From: a virus
IMG/VR virus record: IMGVR_UViG_3300034685_000408
Coordinates: 1-49,932 of that record
Strand: one strand, 5' to 3'
Length of the DNA: 49,932 nt
Positions within the stretch are counted from its first letter, which is position 1. Every line of letters starts with the position of its first letter. Positions 7,099 to 15,181 of the stretch are shown here, in pieces. The position numbers and the translations under genes are program-made. Below the pieces are notes generated by a model that saw only the letters and a program-made list of their open reading frames with translations, did no database searches and had not been told where the DNA came from.

Positions 7099-7542
7099 AT
7101 GAAAACCTACATGAACCGAATCGATAGAGAACACCATTTGATGATGTTAATTGTATGGGATTACCTCGGAAACTGGCTGGAGAAAACGAGCTGCCTTACC
7201 ACAGAAGAAAGAAAAAGGATAAAAACCGCTACTACTCATCTGCTACATGCCAGCGACAGCATAGTTGGAAGGCTTGAAGTAGACTATGCAAAGAAATTGA
7301 TGAGAGATGCCAAAAACACCGAAGTCAGGATAGTTGACAGAGTAAACGAGAAGCTGGGGAGAACCGAGGGAGGAAGGTATATAGACGTTGAGGATTTGTA
7401 CGACCTTGCCAGCTTCTCCTTAAAAGAATGTGTCGGGTGTAATAAAACAAATCATAAAGAGTGTGAGCGGTACAAGCTTTTCATGAAACTCAACATACCG
7501 GTAGCCCAAGAGCAAACAGACGGTTGTCCATACGAGAATTAA
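7099..7542 (+). CDS. Hypothetical phage protein (DUF5651-like)
   Basis: A 147-residue helical protein beginning MKTYMNRIDREHHLMML, followed by a helical middle and a cysteine cluster at the C terminus (CVGCNKTNHKECERYK), which may bind zinc. Its layout recalls DUF5651 proteins of Gram-positive phages, a family without assigned function. An ATG at 7090 is also in frame but only 2 bases from the AAGGAGG core, so 7099 is preferred. Confidence 0.65.
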   Translation: MKTYMNRIDREHHLMMLIVWDYLGNWLEKTSCLTTEERKRIKTATTHLLHASDSIVGRLEVDYAKKLMRDAKNTEVRIVDRVNEKLGRTEGGRYIDVEDLYDLASFSLKECVGCNKTNHKECERYKLFMKLNIPVAQEQTDGCPYEN

Positions 7543-7553
7543 GGGGGATAGAT

Positions 7554-8114
7554 ATGAAAGACAAATTTATAAGTATATTCGAGGAAAATATTCAAAGAGA
7601 TGGCTCAACTGAGCTTCTTAACTGGCTCAAAAAGTCGGATTTCTTTACAGCACCGGCAAGTACCAAATACCATCTTAGCAGAGAAGGTGGATTATGCGAG
7701 CATAGCATTCATGTTTATGAAAGGCTGCTCAACTATGTGACCCGTGAGATGGTAGACGTTTCAGCAGAGACTATTGCAATATGCGGATTGTTGCACGATG
7801 TTTGCAAGGTTGATTTTTATAAGACGGAGCTTAGAAACGCAAAGGATGAATATGGACAGTGGGTTAAAGTACCGTATTATACGGTAGAGGATAAGCTCCC
7901 ATACGGACATGGTGAAAAGTCGGTCTACATAGTGAGCGGGTTTATGAGACTCTCCAGAGAAGAAGCAATGGCTATCAGGTGGCACATGGGAAGTTTCGAC
8001 GACTCTGTAAGGGGAGGAAGCTACACCCTGAACAATGCATTTGAAAGGTATCCACTTTCACTGATGCTTCACATAGCAGACTTAGAAGCTACTTATCTGG
8101 ATGAAAAAGAGTAA
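7554..8114 (+). CDS. HD-domain phosphohydrolase
   Basis: The 186-residue protein has HD-superfamily metal ligands: CEHSIHV (H50, H53), LLHDVCK with the HD dyad at 81-82, GHGEKS, RWHMG, and a final HIADLEAT aspartate. HD enzymes hydrolyse nucleotides, cyclic nucleotides or oligonucleotides. In a phage replication cluster the likely jobs are nucleotide-pool control or removal of a signalling nucleotide. The ATG follows AAGGGGGATAG. Confidence 0.85.
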   Translation: MKDKFISIFEENIQRDGSTELLNWLKKSDFFTAPASTKYHLSREGGLCEHSIHVYERLLNYVTREMVDVSAETIAICGLLHDVCKVDFYKTELRNAKDEYGQWVKVPYYTVEDKLPYGHGEKSVYIVSGFMRLSREEAMAIRWHMGSFDDSVRGGSYTLNNAFERYPLSLMLHIADLEATYLDEKE

Positions 8115-8117
8115 GCC

Positions 8118-8405
8118 ATGAAGATGGAGACGTACTATATGTGCCCTGTATGCACTAAAGAATATTGGACGCAAAGTGAAGCTATTGAATGCCGGGATAG
8201 TCATCCTGTAGTCAAAAAACAGATTTACTATTGCGAAGCGTGCGGGCAAGGTTGGAATCCAGATGCAATTTGGGGGCCAAAAGGAGCGGCAGACCGAGCC
8301 AGAAAATGTGAACAGGAACATAGAGACAAAGGAGAATTTGAAGAAGTAAGCACTCGAACCTTTTTTTTAAGCGGAGGGAGACATGGCAGATATTATGGAC
8401 CATAG
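8118..8405 (+). CDS. Zinc-finger protein
   Basis: A 95-residue protein with two cysteine pairs, CPVC (9-12) and CEAC (39-42), plus H29 and C64, suggesting one or two zinc ribbons. A run of eight T residues near 8361-8368 encodes FFL close to its end, a place where polymerase or ribosome slippage could change the C terminus. The next small gene starts inside its last codons. Function unknown; nucleic-acid binding is plausible. Confidence 0.65.
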   Translation: MKMETYYMCPVCTKEYWTQSEAIECRDSHPVVKKQIYYCEACGQGWNPDAIWGPKGAADRARKCEQEHRDKGEFEEVSTRTFFLSGGRHGRYYGP

Positions 8406-8463
8406 CAAATATAAAGAAGCAGTAGATTATTTTTTTAGACAAGACTTACCGATTCGTAAGTAA
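8383..8463 (+). CDS. Very small hypothetical protein
   Basis: A 26-residue frame (MADIMDHSKYKEAVDYFFRQ...) with a good ribosome site (GCGGAGGGAG) upstream. It overlaps the zinc-finger gene and its last codons contain one of the seven (A/C)TTAC-N6-GTAAG palindromes. The coding assignment rests only on the ribosome site and spacing. Confidence 0.4.
   Translation: MADIMDHSKYKEAVDYFFRQDLPIRK
8445..8460. promoter_or_regulatory. Operator-like palindrome, copy 1
   Basis: CTTACCGATTCGTAAG matches the consensus (A/C)TTAC-N6-GTAAG seen at six other places in the window. It sits just before the HNH-like gene at 8478. No convincing promoter boxes accompany it, unlike the other copies. Confidence 0.5.
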
Positions 8464-8477
8464 GAAGGTGAAGAGGA

Positions 8478-8747
8478 ATGTATTATGGGCGATGCTTCCT
8501 CTGCGGGGAATGGGGACTGCTGGAGGAACACCATATTTTCGGCGGAGCGAACCGGAAGAAATCAGAAAAATATGGACTTAAAGTAGGACTCTGCGGAGAT
8601 AAGTGCCACAGGAACGGAAAGAAAGCAGCCCACCAATGTCCAGAAACGGCACAAAAGCTCCATGAATATGGGCAGAGGAAGTACATGATTGAAAACGGAG
8701 CTTCTATTGAGGAGTTTATAAAGGAATTTGGAAGAAATTATTTGTGA
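8478..8747 (+). CDS. HNH-like / DUF968-like phage protein
   Basis: An 89-residue protein with CFLCG (6-10), EEHHIFGGANR and CHRNGKKAAHQ, the cysteine/histidine pattern of a small HNH or treble-clef nuclease fold of the type found in phage recombination clusters (DUF968-like). It stands directly before ssb. Catalysis has to be considered likely but unproven, because the last HNH histidine/asparagine positions cannot be assigned confidently. Confidence 0.7.
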   Translation: MYYGRCFLCGEWGLLEEHHIFGGANRKKSEKYGLKVGLCGDKCHRNGKKAAHQCPETAQKLHEYGQRKYMIENGASIEEFIKEFGRNYL

Positions 8748-8760
8748 GGAGATGAGAGAA

Positions 8761-9162
8761 ATGTCCATGCTGAACGATGTACAGTTAATGGGTAGACTGA
8801 CCAGGGACCCAGAGCTTAGGTACACAACTCAGGGGATGGCAGTAGCAGCATTTACTCTTGCGGTTGAAAGGAAAACGAAGAAGGATGCTGAAAAACAGAC
8901 GGACTTTATAGACATTGTTGCCTGGAGGGGAACAGCAGAGTTCGTAGGAAAATATTTCACAAAAGGGCAGCTTGTAGTAGTGAGAGGCTCACTTCGGACC
9001 AGAACCTATGAGAAGGACGGAACAAAGAGAAAAGTCACTGAGGTAAACGCTGAGGAAGTATTCTTTGCAGAGAAGAAGAGAGAGGGACAATCGGAAGGAA
9101 CAGCAAGCCTTCCGGATGGATTTGAGGAGGTAGATTGTAATGAAGGAGACTTGCCATTCTGA
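8761..9162 (+). CDS. ssb: Single-stranded DNA-binding protein
   Basis: The 133-residue protein has the SSB OB-fold sequence: LMGRLTRDPELRYT, AAFTLAVER, TDFIDIVAW, GQLVVVRGSLRTRTYE. It ends in the acidic tail GDLPF, the standard peptide that recruits partner proteins. It protects single-stranded DNA in replication and Bet-mediated annealing. The ATG at 8761 fits GAGGAGATGAGAGA upstream; the preceding frame is an in-frame extension overlapping the HNH-like gene. Confidence 0.95.
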   Translation: MSMLNDVQLMGRLTRDPELRYTTQGMAVAAFTLAVERKTKKDAEKQTDFIDIVAWRGTAEFVGKYFTKGQLVVVRGSLRTRTYEKDGTKRKVTEVNAEEVFFAEKKREGQSEGTASLPDGFEEVDCNEGDLPF

Positions 9163-9463
9163 GATTGAAAGAGTAAGAGACCCGAAGGAGGGACCACTTG
9201 ACGGTGTATCGCTGAACGCCTATTGTGCAGTGACAGATTTCCAGAGCCAAGGGAACAAAGTCAGAATCAAAAAGCAGAAGGTGCTTCCTTGCAGCATCAA
9301 AGCCAGTTATGAAATAGGGACAGTATCCATCTCAGTAAGGGATAGAAGGATGATGGTAGCTGTAAGACTTGATGAGTTGATGGAAGTTCTCAAAGAAGCT
9401 TCACTGGCTGCTATGGAAACAAGAGAAGAAAGCAATAAAAACAACGGGGAGGTAAAACAATGA
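9140..9463 (+). CDS. Hypothetical protein between ssb and metK
   Basis: A 107-residue protein with a beta-rich middle ([39 protein letters not shown]) and a helical tail. It overlaps ssb by 23 bases and metK by four, so it is part of the same operon. No family was recognised. Confidence 0.65.
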   Translation: MKETCHSEIERVRDPKEGPLDGVSLNAYCAVTDFQSQGNKVRIKKQKVLPCSIKASYEIGTVSISVRDRRMMVAVRLDELMEVLKEASLAAMETREESNKNNGEVKQ

Positions 9464-10680
9464 GAAAGCTATTTACATCAGAATCGGTAACAGAAGGACA
9501 TCCCGATAAAGTGTGCGACAGGATATCTGACGCAGTGCTTGATGCCATACTCGAAAAAGACCCATACGCAAGAGTGGCCTGTGAAACAGCAGTAACTACC
9601 GGCATGGTACTTGTTATGGGGGAAATATCCACGGACAGTTACGTGGACATTCCTGGGACTGTCCGCAGGACATTAAAAGAAATTGGGTATGACGGACCGG
9701 ATGCAGGATTCGATGGAAACACTTGTGCCGTATTGACAACTATAGACGAACAAAGTCCGGATATCAGCATGGGAGTTATGGGTTCCTTAGAGGCAAAAAA
9801 CGGAAGCGCAGACGAAATGGACACATTGGGAGCAGGGGACCAGGGGATGGTTTTCGGGTATGCCTGTAATGAAACGCCTGAGTATCTTCCACTTCCAATT
9901 GTTCTCGCTCATAAACTGGCGTATAAGTTATCACAGACACGAAAAGACGGAACAATTCCCTTGATACTTCCGGATGGAAAAACTCAGGTAACAGTTGAAT
10001 ATGGAGATGATGGGAAGCCTGTAGGAATTAATACAATAATCGTATCCACTCAGCATATGCCGGAAATTACTCAGGATGAGCTAACGGAAGCCCTTATCTC
10101 CTATGTAATAGACCCAGTTATTAACAGTTATTCAAAAGAACTCGGCATAGAAGGGAAAGACGTTAACTTATTCATCAATCCTGCCGGACGTTTTGTAAAG
10201 GGAGGACCTGCTGCTGACAGCGGATTAACCGGAAGAAAAATCATAGTGGACACCTACGGAGGGTGGGGAAGGCACGGAGGAGGAGCATTCTCCGGAAAGG
10301 ACCCAACAAAAGTAGACAGAAGTGCCGCATACATGGCGAGATATATAGCAAAGAACATTGTGGCTTCCGGATATGCGGATAAGTGCGAAATCCAGATAGC
10401 ATATGCAATAGGTGTGGCCGAACCGGTATCAGTTTACGTGGATACTTATGGTACAGGAAAGAAAGTTGATGACCTGACCCTTACAAAGGCAGTATTGGAA
10501 TGTTTCGATATGAGGCCAAAAGCCATAATTGACAAGCTTGACCTGAGAAGACCAATATACAAAAAAACCTCTGCTTATGGGCATTTCGGGAACATCATAG
10601 GAGACGAAGACCGAACCTGGGAAAAGACAGATATGACTATAAGCTTTGACGAAGCGGTAAAGCAGGTAATAAGAAGATGA
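9460..10680 (+). CDS. metK: S-adenosylmethionine synthetase
   Basis: The 406-residue protein is full length for the family. Visible signatures include [10 protein letters not shown] (11-20), [12 protein letters not shown] and [16 protein letters not shown], which bind ATP, metal and phosphate. The enzyme makes S-adenosylmethionine from methionine and ATP. It is housekeeping in bacteria and unusual in a phage replication operon. The methyltransferase-like protein at 12858 gives a possible use, or the phage may compensate for SAM depletion. The start overlaps the upstream stop by four bases and its stop overlaps the toxin-like gene, so it is embedded in the operon. Confidence 0.95.
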   Translation: MRKLFTSESVTEGHPDKVCDRISDAVLDAILEKDPYARVACETAVTTGMVLVMGEISTDSYVDIPGTVRRTLKEIGYDGPDAGFDGNTCAVLTTIDEQSPDISMGVMGSLEAKNGSADEMDTLGAGDQGMVFGYACNETPEYLPLPIVLAHKLAYKLSQTRKDGTIPLILPDGKTQVTVEYGDDGKPVGINTIIVSTQHMPEITQDELTEALISYVIDPVINSYSKELGIEGKDVNLFINPAGRFVKGGPAADSGLTGRKIIVDTYGGWGRHGGGAFSGKDPTKVDRSAAYMARYIAKNIVASGYADKCEIQIAYAIGVAEPVSVYVDTYGTGKKVDDLTLTKAVLECFDMRPKAIIDKLDLRRPIYKKTSAYGHFGNIIGDEDRTWEKTDMTISFDEAVKQVIRR

Positions 10681-11063
10681 CAGACGCAAACGTTCAGCCG
10701 AGAAGAGGAGATATATTCATGGCGGACCTCACTCAGCATAAGATAGATTCCGTATGCGGAGTAAGGCCGGTGCTTATAATCCAGAACGATAAGGGAAATC
10801 TCCACAGCACAAGCGTAATCGCAGCCCTTATAACAAGCAAGCCTAAGAAATATCTCCCGACACATGTAAAGCTCTATCCTGATTGTGGTCTTCGGAAGAA
10901 AAGCATCGTTCTCTGTGAGCATATAATCACTCTGGAGAAAAGTATGCTGAAATCCTATATAGGAACTGTAGTAAATACCAAAGCAGAGAAGCAGTTGAAC
11001 CGAGCCCTCAAGGTTTCTCTCTCCCTCGACCCCGAAGGGGGAGAGGGGAGGAAACCGAGGTAG
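10677..11063 (+). CDS. MazF/PemK-family endoribonuclease-like protein without antitoxin
   Basis: The 128-residue protein shows the MazF/PemK fold: [10 protein letters not shown] at the N terminus, [15 protein letters not shown] with the conserved arginine, [11 protein letters not shown] and the final LNRALKVSL helix. Family members cut mRNA at short motifs and normally follow an antitoxin. No antitoxin gene lies next to it; metK precedes with an ATGA overlap and the next gene is a sigma-like regulator. It could act as a host-takeover nuclease, carry changed catalytic residues, or be neutralised by an unlinked antitoxin. Confidence 0.8.
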   Translation: MTDANVQPRRGDIFMADLTQHKIDSVCGVRPVLIIQNDKGNLHSTSVIAALITSKPKKYLPTHVKLYPDCGLRKKSIVLCEHIITLEKSMLKSYIGTVVNTKAEKQLNRALKVSLSLDPEGGEGRKPR

Positions 11064-11079
11064 GGGGAGGAAAAAGGAA

Positions 11080-11114
11080 AGGCCGCCTCCACCGTGTTAA
11101 CGACTTAGCGGCCT
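11080..11114 (+). other. Inverted repeat in the gap after the MazF-like gene
   Basis: AGGCCGC at 11080-11086 pairs with GCGGCCT at 11108-11114 around a 21-base loop. It lies in the 126-base gap before the regulator gene; a second imperfect C-rich/G-rich stem ends the toxin gene at about 11026-11054. Neither has a T-run, so intrinsic termination is uncertain. Confidence 0.4.
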
Positions 11115-11189
11115 ATAATCTATTCGACAAGAATATTTTACCAGGCTCGCAATCAAAAATCAATATAACGGTAAGAGGGGGTTAAAGGC

Positions 11190-11744
11190 ATGAGCCAAAA
11201 GAAATATAAAAAGTTAGACCACGAGACCATAAAGGAAATTACTGATATCGTAATTGAAAAGTATAAGGAAGAAGCTGAGAAAGAAAGAAAGGCACGTTAT
11301 GACAAGAGGCTCAGGAACACCAAAATGCTGCTTAGAAATTTCAGGGAGTTATCAGAACATAGCGAAAACGCAATCTACGAAGCGGCACAGGTTCATGACG
11401 AAAGCCTTGCTGAAATCCTTGAAATAATGAGCGGAAATTATTTCGGGAAAGAAGAGCTTTACATAGACAGCATCAAAAAGAGCTCGGCAAGAACAAGAAT
11501 CATCATAGAACATGTAAAAGAGATGATGAGAATATATGAGTCATACTGCATGAGGTCGCAAAAGCCGGAAGACAAACGCAGATATAGGACGGTTTGCAGC
11601 CTATACATAGACGAAAACCCCAAAACTGTGCAGGAAATTGCAAAAGAAGAGGCTATTGATGAAAGGACAGTTTACAAGGATGTTGACGCCGCCTGCGAGA
11701 AGCTGTCGGCCTTGATATTTGGCGTTGAGTGGTTAAACCGATAG
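11190..11744 (+). CDS. Sigma-70 region-4-like / ArpU-type phage regulator
   Basis: The 184-residue protein is helical and highly charged. Its C terminus reads like a helix-turn-helix: KTVQEIAKEEAIDERTVYKDVDAACEKLS, as in sigma region 4 and ArpU-type late activators. Such proteins in this genome position, just ahead of the terminase block, often switch on late genes. A partial operator half-site (AACGGTAAG, about 11167-11175) sits before its ribosome site. Control of the late operon is inferred from position only. Confidence 0.75.
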   Translation: MSQKKYKKLDHETIKEITDIVIEKYKEEAEKERKARYDKRLRNTKMLLRNFRELSEHSENAIYEAAQVHDESLAEILEIMSGNYFGKEELYIDSIKKSSARTRIIIEHVKEMMRIYESYCMRSQKPEDKRRYRTVCSLYIDENPKTVQEIAKEEAIDERTVYKDVDAACEKLSALIFGVEWLNR

Positions 11745-11773
11745 GGAAAATTATTCAGGGCAAAAAGTGGGCA

Positions 11774-11802
11774 TTGACAAGGCAATTACGATATCGTAAG
11801 AT
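11774..11802 (+). promoter_or_regulatory. Promoter with overlapping operator, copy 2
   Basis: TTGACA at 11774-11779, a 17-base spacer and TAAGAT at 11797-11802 form a good sigma-A-type promoter. The palindrome ATTACGATATCGTAAG (11785-11800) lies in the spacer and overlaps the -10 box. The 237-base gap 11745-11981 holds no gene; this promoter and the one at 11908 both face the gene at 11982. Confidence 0.65.
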
Positions 11803-11907
11803 GGTATCGATGAAATTGGGTAATGTCACACCATAAAAAAGGACGGCACGAAAAGCCCAAATTTCGCTCCTATCCGGTTATTTTAAGTAAATACCTCGCT
11901 CTTTCGT

Positions 11908-11966
11908 TTGACTCCAGACGGTAAAATGTTAGAATGATTACAAGGAACAAATTACCGAATGGTAAG
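11908..11966 (+). promoter_or_regulatory. Promoter with half operator and downstream operator, copy 3
   Basis: TTGACT at 11908-11913 and TAGAAT at 11930-11935 (spacer 16) form the promoter. The spacer carries a right half-site (ACGGTAA). The full palindrome ATTACCGAATGGTAAG is at 11951-11966, between the start point and the ribosome site of the gene at 11982. The arrangement matches the promoters at 41376 and 47622. Confidence 0.65.
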
Positions 11967-11981
11967 AAAGGAGGCGAGGGA

Positions 11982-12209
11982 ATGGTTAAGAAAACGGATA
12001 TCGTGAGGGAATTGGTAAAAGCAGGGGAATATAAAAAAGCCCTGAAAATAGCCAAAGACTTCCGGCTCGGAATTACGCCAGCTCAATCCAACAGCATGAA
12101 AAAGGCGTACGAATGCATGGTCCACAGTAGATTTTATCTCTCCATCGGTGAGGATGTTCCAAAAAGAATAGAGGAGGGAGTAAACGTACTGGTTGGCCTA
12201 TACGGTTAG
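11982..12209 (+). CDS. Small helical hypothetical protein
   Basis: A 75-residue protein (MVKKTDIVRELVKAGEYKKAL...) with an alternating helical pattern. It is the first gene behind the operator-bearing promoter at 11908, with AAAGGAGG just upstream. Being expressed first from a controlled promoter suggests an early or regulatory role; no family was recognised. Confidence 0.65.
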   Translation: MVKKTDIVRELVKAGEYKKALKIAKDFRLGITPAQSNSMKKAYECMVHSRFYLSIGEDVPKRIEEGVNVLVGLYG

Positions 12210-12219
12210 GAGCGATAGA

Positions 12220-12720
12220 ATGTTGAAAATTTATACAAGCAGGTATCAAAATCCGGAACTCTCAAATGGGAGTTATACGGTAGTTGGGATAACAAGAGGA
12301 GCACCGAAGTTTCCACTTCGGTATGTACTGGCAGGAAACATAATAGAAATAGCCCCGCCAGGTTATCTTTTTAATGAATATGACCGAACAAGATTCACCA
12401 GGCCATATTTCGCAAATATGGACAGAGTAGGAGTGGCAAAGATAAGGTCAATTCTCAATCAGTATCTTGTGTTAGGAAAAGACGTAGTGCTGTGTTGCTA
12501 CGAAGACGTAACAAAACCTGGTGAGTGGTGCCACAGACTGGTTTTTGCTGAATGGTGGAAAGCAAGAACCGGAGAAACGATAGAAGAATTGAAAGACCCT
12601 TCCACCTATAAAGCCAAGCAAGGTTCCGGTTTAATATTACCGAAGAAAGAACCGGAAAAGCATAAAGAACCGGAACCAGAACAATTATCATTATTTGGTT
12701 TGCAACCGCCGATAGCTTAG
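12220..12720 (+). CDS. DUF488 family protein with C-terminal clamp-binding-like motif
   Basis: A 166-residue protein of the DUF488 type: LKIYTSRY near the start, DVVLCCYEDV and KPGEWCHRLVFAEWW in the second half, the conserved cysteine/histidine core of that family, whose function is unsettled. The C terminus carries PEQLSLFGLQ, a close match to the bacterial beta-sliding-clamp-binding motif QLSLF, suggesting docking to the host replisome. The start is the ATG behind TTAGGAG; upstream codons are an in-frame extension. Its last 15 bases lie inside the tRNA gene. Confidence 0.75.
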   Translation: MLKIYTSRYQNPELSNGSYTVVGITRGAPKFPLRYVLAGNIIEIAPPGYLFNEYDRTRFTRPYFANMDRVGVAKIRSILNQYLVLGKDVVLCCYEDVTKPGEWCHRLVFAEWWKARTGETIEELKDPSTYKAKQGSGLILPKKEPEKHKEPEPEQLSLFGLQPPIA

Positions 12721-12781
12721 TGGCAGAGCACCTGGCTCTTTACCAGGAGGGCGCAGCGTTCAATTCCTGCTCGGCGGACCA
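12706..12781 (+). tRNA. tRNA-Lys (anticodon CTT), slightly irregular
   Basis: The sequence folds as a cloverleaf: acceptor CCGCCGA/TCGGCGG (7 bp) with ACCA 3' end encoded; D arm GCTT/GAGC with GG in the loop; anticodon stem CCTGG/CCAGG with loop CTCTTTA, anticodon CTT, reading AAG codons. The variable loop is AGGGC. The T arm GCAGCG-TTCAATT-CCTGC needs one bulged C, so it may be a weak or decaying tRNA. It overlaps the 3' end of the DUF488 gene and is followed by a terminator. Confidence 0.8.
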
Positions 12782-12795
12782 AATATAAGTACAAT

Positions 12796-12828
12796 GGCAT
12801 CGTATGAAAGGTACGGTGCCTTTTATAT
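12796..12828 (+). terminator. Intrinsic terminator after tRNA-Lys
   Basis: GGCATCGTA (12796-12804) pairs with TACGGTGCC (12812-12820) in a 9-bp stem with one wobble pair and a 7-base loop. TTTTATATT follows directly. It ends the transcript that carries DUF488 and the tRNA. Confidence 0.8.
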
Positions 12829-12857
12829 TGTCTGAGTAAGAAATAAGTAAGGAAAGG

Positions 12858-14303
12858 ATGGTGAATATTGTGGCGAAGTTTCAGAATCCAGGAGCATTTT
12901 TTCTGGGAACATTGGTAGCAGCGGAACAGAAATTCCTTAAGCCTTTAATTGAAAATGCCAGAAAGAATGGATATACGAGATTCGTAGAACCTTGCGCCGG
13001 AGCTTTTGCAATGGCTCATCTTGCAGTGCAGGCGGGATACAAACCGAGCGAGATAGAAACAAGCGATGTTGCTATGTTTACTACCATCATGGGTTATGCC
13101 ATCACTGGACAGTCGTTGAAAGAGCTGGAAATCAAGGCTCATGGATTTACTGACGAAGAGCTGCTTGACCCTGCGACCGCTTTGTTTGCTCAGCTCTACC
13201 TGCGAGCAGCAAAACAAGCAGGGAAAGAATACTATTACAACATTATGATGGACCTGGAGTACAGAAGAGAGCAGCATATCAAAAACATCAATGAACAGCT
13301 CCAGAGGGCGAGAGATGTGCTACATGGAATGAGTTATAGACCTCTTGATATGTGGGTACATCTTGATGAGGTTATTGACGACCCCCACACTTTGGTAATA
13401 GCCAATCCTCCGACCTATGCTGCCGGTTTTGAAAAATGGTATGACACCGGAGGGAAGATGACATGGAAGGAGCCTGAGTATAAGATATTTGACCCGAAAA
13501 CCGGTCTTATAGAGCTAATGCGTAAATGTGATGATGCCAAATGTCTTATCATCTGCTATGAAGAAAATGAACCAGGAAAAACAGCCGGTCAACCTATATT
13601 CGCTCGTTATGGAGTAAGGAACGGAGTGAATGTATATCTGACAACCAATAGACCTGATGAAGCCACAGCATTGGCTCATGGGAAGATGGTAGCAAGACCC
13701 AATGAAAGCAAGCTCAATCCTCTTGATTGTTCAATATTGCCAAGGGATTATGTCATAACCGAAAAATCAAAGGTTCAGCTATGTCAGGTTGAACGGTCAG
13801 AGGCTCAGTATTACAGGCAGCTCTGGACACATAACTTCGTAGGCTCCTCAGCTCCCATAAACATAGCTGTCCTCATCGACGGAAAAATTGCCGGTGTTTT
13901 TGGGCTTGATAAGTCGGCTCTGACTATGGGAGCTTTCGGGACACAAGTTAGCAATGCCGTATTTCTTATGTATGGAATGACGGTTCCACACAAAGAGTAC
14001 CGGCTTAACAGACTATTGACAATGCTGGCACAGAATGAAGACTTCATCCTTAGCCTATGCACTGACCTTGAAAAAGAAAAGGCAAAGACACTGAAAACAG
14101 TACAAATGACCAAATATCCGGAAGCAAAGGAAATGAGGGGAATCATGAAGCTCACCAAGAAGGTTCCGGATAAGAAGTACGGATTCAGGCTTACCTATGA
14201 ATCTGACCTGGTCAAGAGAAACGAAAAAGAAACTCTTAAAGAGTGGTTATGGAGGGAAGAAAGATGGAAGAAGGAAAGAGCAAAATCCAAGTCGATAAGT
14301 TAG
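12858..14303 (+). CDS. Adenine methyltransferase-like protein
   Basis: The 481-residue protein has a SAM-binding motif I (VEPCAGAF, about residue 43) and VIANPPTY (about 180), a variant of the NPPY catalytic motif of amino-methyltransferases. A C-terminal domain (INIAVLIDGKIAGVFGLDKS) resembles an acetyltransferase-like fold. Such proteins occur in phages as putative anti-restriction adenine methyltransferases, often near ParB-like proteins and terminases, as here. A role in protecting phage DNA from host restriction is inferred and would link with the phage metK. The ATG at 12858 touches GGAAAGG with no spacing, so a GTG at 12870 may be the true start. Confidence 0.7.
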   Translation: MVNIVAKFQNPGAFFLGTLVAAEQKFLKPLIENARKNGYTRFVEPCAGAFAMAHLAVQAGYKPSEIETSDVAMFTTIMGYAITGQSLKELEIKAHGFTDEELLDPATALFAQLYLRAAKQAGKEYYYNIMMDLEYRREQHIKNINEQLQRARDVLHGMSYRPLDMWVHLDEVIDDPHTLVIANPPTYAAGFEKWYDTGGKMTWKEPEYKIFDPKTGLIELMRKCDDAKCLIICYEENEPGKTAGQPIFARYGVRNGVNVYLTTNRPDEATALAHGKMVARPNESKLNPLDCSILPRDYVITEKSKVQLCQVERSEAQYYRQLWTHNFVGSSAPINIAVLIDGKIAGVFGLDKSALTMGAFGTQVSNAVFLMYGMTVPHKEYRLNRLLTMLAQNEDFILSLCTDLEKEKAKTLKTVQMTKYPEAKEMRGIMKLTKKVPDKKYGFRLTYESDLVKRNEKETLKEWLWREERWKKERAKSKSIS

Positions 14304-15172
14304 CCGACCTGGGTTCCGGCCTTATTATAGCAAAAGTCAAAATTGCCAACATAAAGGAGCAGGACATCAACGCCAGAATAATGAAGCCGGAGATGTTCAA
14401 GCAGTTGGTTGACAATATAAAAAAGAGGGGGCAACTTGAAAGCCTCCCTTTGTGCGTTTTGGTTGGCGATAAGATTGAAATTATATCGGGGCACCACAGA
14501 ATACGTGCGGCACGTGAAGCTGGAATGGATGAAGTTGTAGTCATACTGGATATCAGCGGTTTAAGCCGTTCTCAAATAGCAGCAAAACAGATTGCTCATA
14601 ATGCCATCTCCGGATTTGATGACCAGTCAACGCTTAAAGAGATAGTGAAGCTCATCGAGGATGTTGACGACATGCTTGAAAGCTATATCGGAAAAGAAAT
14701 CCTCGAACAGCCGATGGCGGAACTTGAGAAGCTCTTGTCTCCGAAGGTTGAATTTGACTGGAGAAACATAACCTTTACGTTCCTGCCTCACCAGTTGAAA
14801 GACCTTGAAAAGCTTATTGCCGCACTGGAAAGCACAAAACCGGACTTTATAGGGGTTGCTCCTATCGAAGAACATAAGCCTTTCATGGAAGCAATCAACA
14901 AGTATCAGAAGTTTGCCAATGTCAAAAATACCGGTTCTGCTATTCATGCAATGATACGATGCACTGAGCAGATGTTTGAGGACATTGGATACGAGGAAAG
15001 CCAGGAATGGGTACAGCTTACTTCAATATTCGGCAGCAGTGCTGTTCCTAAAGAAGCAGCAGATGTTATTTCGGAAGCTGTCAAAAAGATGTGTGAGGAA
15101 GGGATTGTCGGCCAGAAAAACAAGTGGCAGGCTATTGAGTATTGGGCTGCTGATTTTCTTGCCGGAAGGTAG
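14264..15172 (+). CDS. ParB/Srx N-terminal domain protein
   Basis: The 302-residue protein carries the ParB N-terminal fold: IKEQDINARIMKP, FKQLVDNIKKRGQLESLPL and the nucleotide-binding ISGHHRIRAAREAG. A helical middle resembles the ParB DNA-binding segment, followed by a phage-specific C-terminal domain. It overlaps the methyltransferase-like gene and precedes the terminase, the usual place of ParB-like proteins in such phages. Nuclease, NTPase or packaging-linked roles are all possible. The ATG at 14264 follows TGGAGGGAAGA. Confidence 0.8.
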   Translation: MEEGKSKIQVDKLADLGSGLIIAKVKIANIKEQDINARIMKPEMFKQLVDNIKKRGQLESLPLCVLVGDKIEIISGHHRIRAAREAGMDEVVVILDISGLSRSQIAAKQIAHNAISGFDDQSTLKEIVKLIEDVDDMLESYIGKEILEQPMAELEKLLSPKVEFDWRNITFTFLPHQLKDLEKLIAALESTKPDFIGVAPIEEHKPFMEAINKYQKFANVKNTGSAIHAMIRCTEQMFEDIGYEESQEWVQLTSIFGSSAVPKEAADVISEAVKKMCEEGIVGQKNKWQAIEYWAADFLAGR

Positions 15173-15181
15173 GTGATATAG

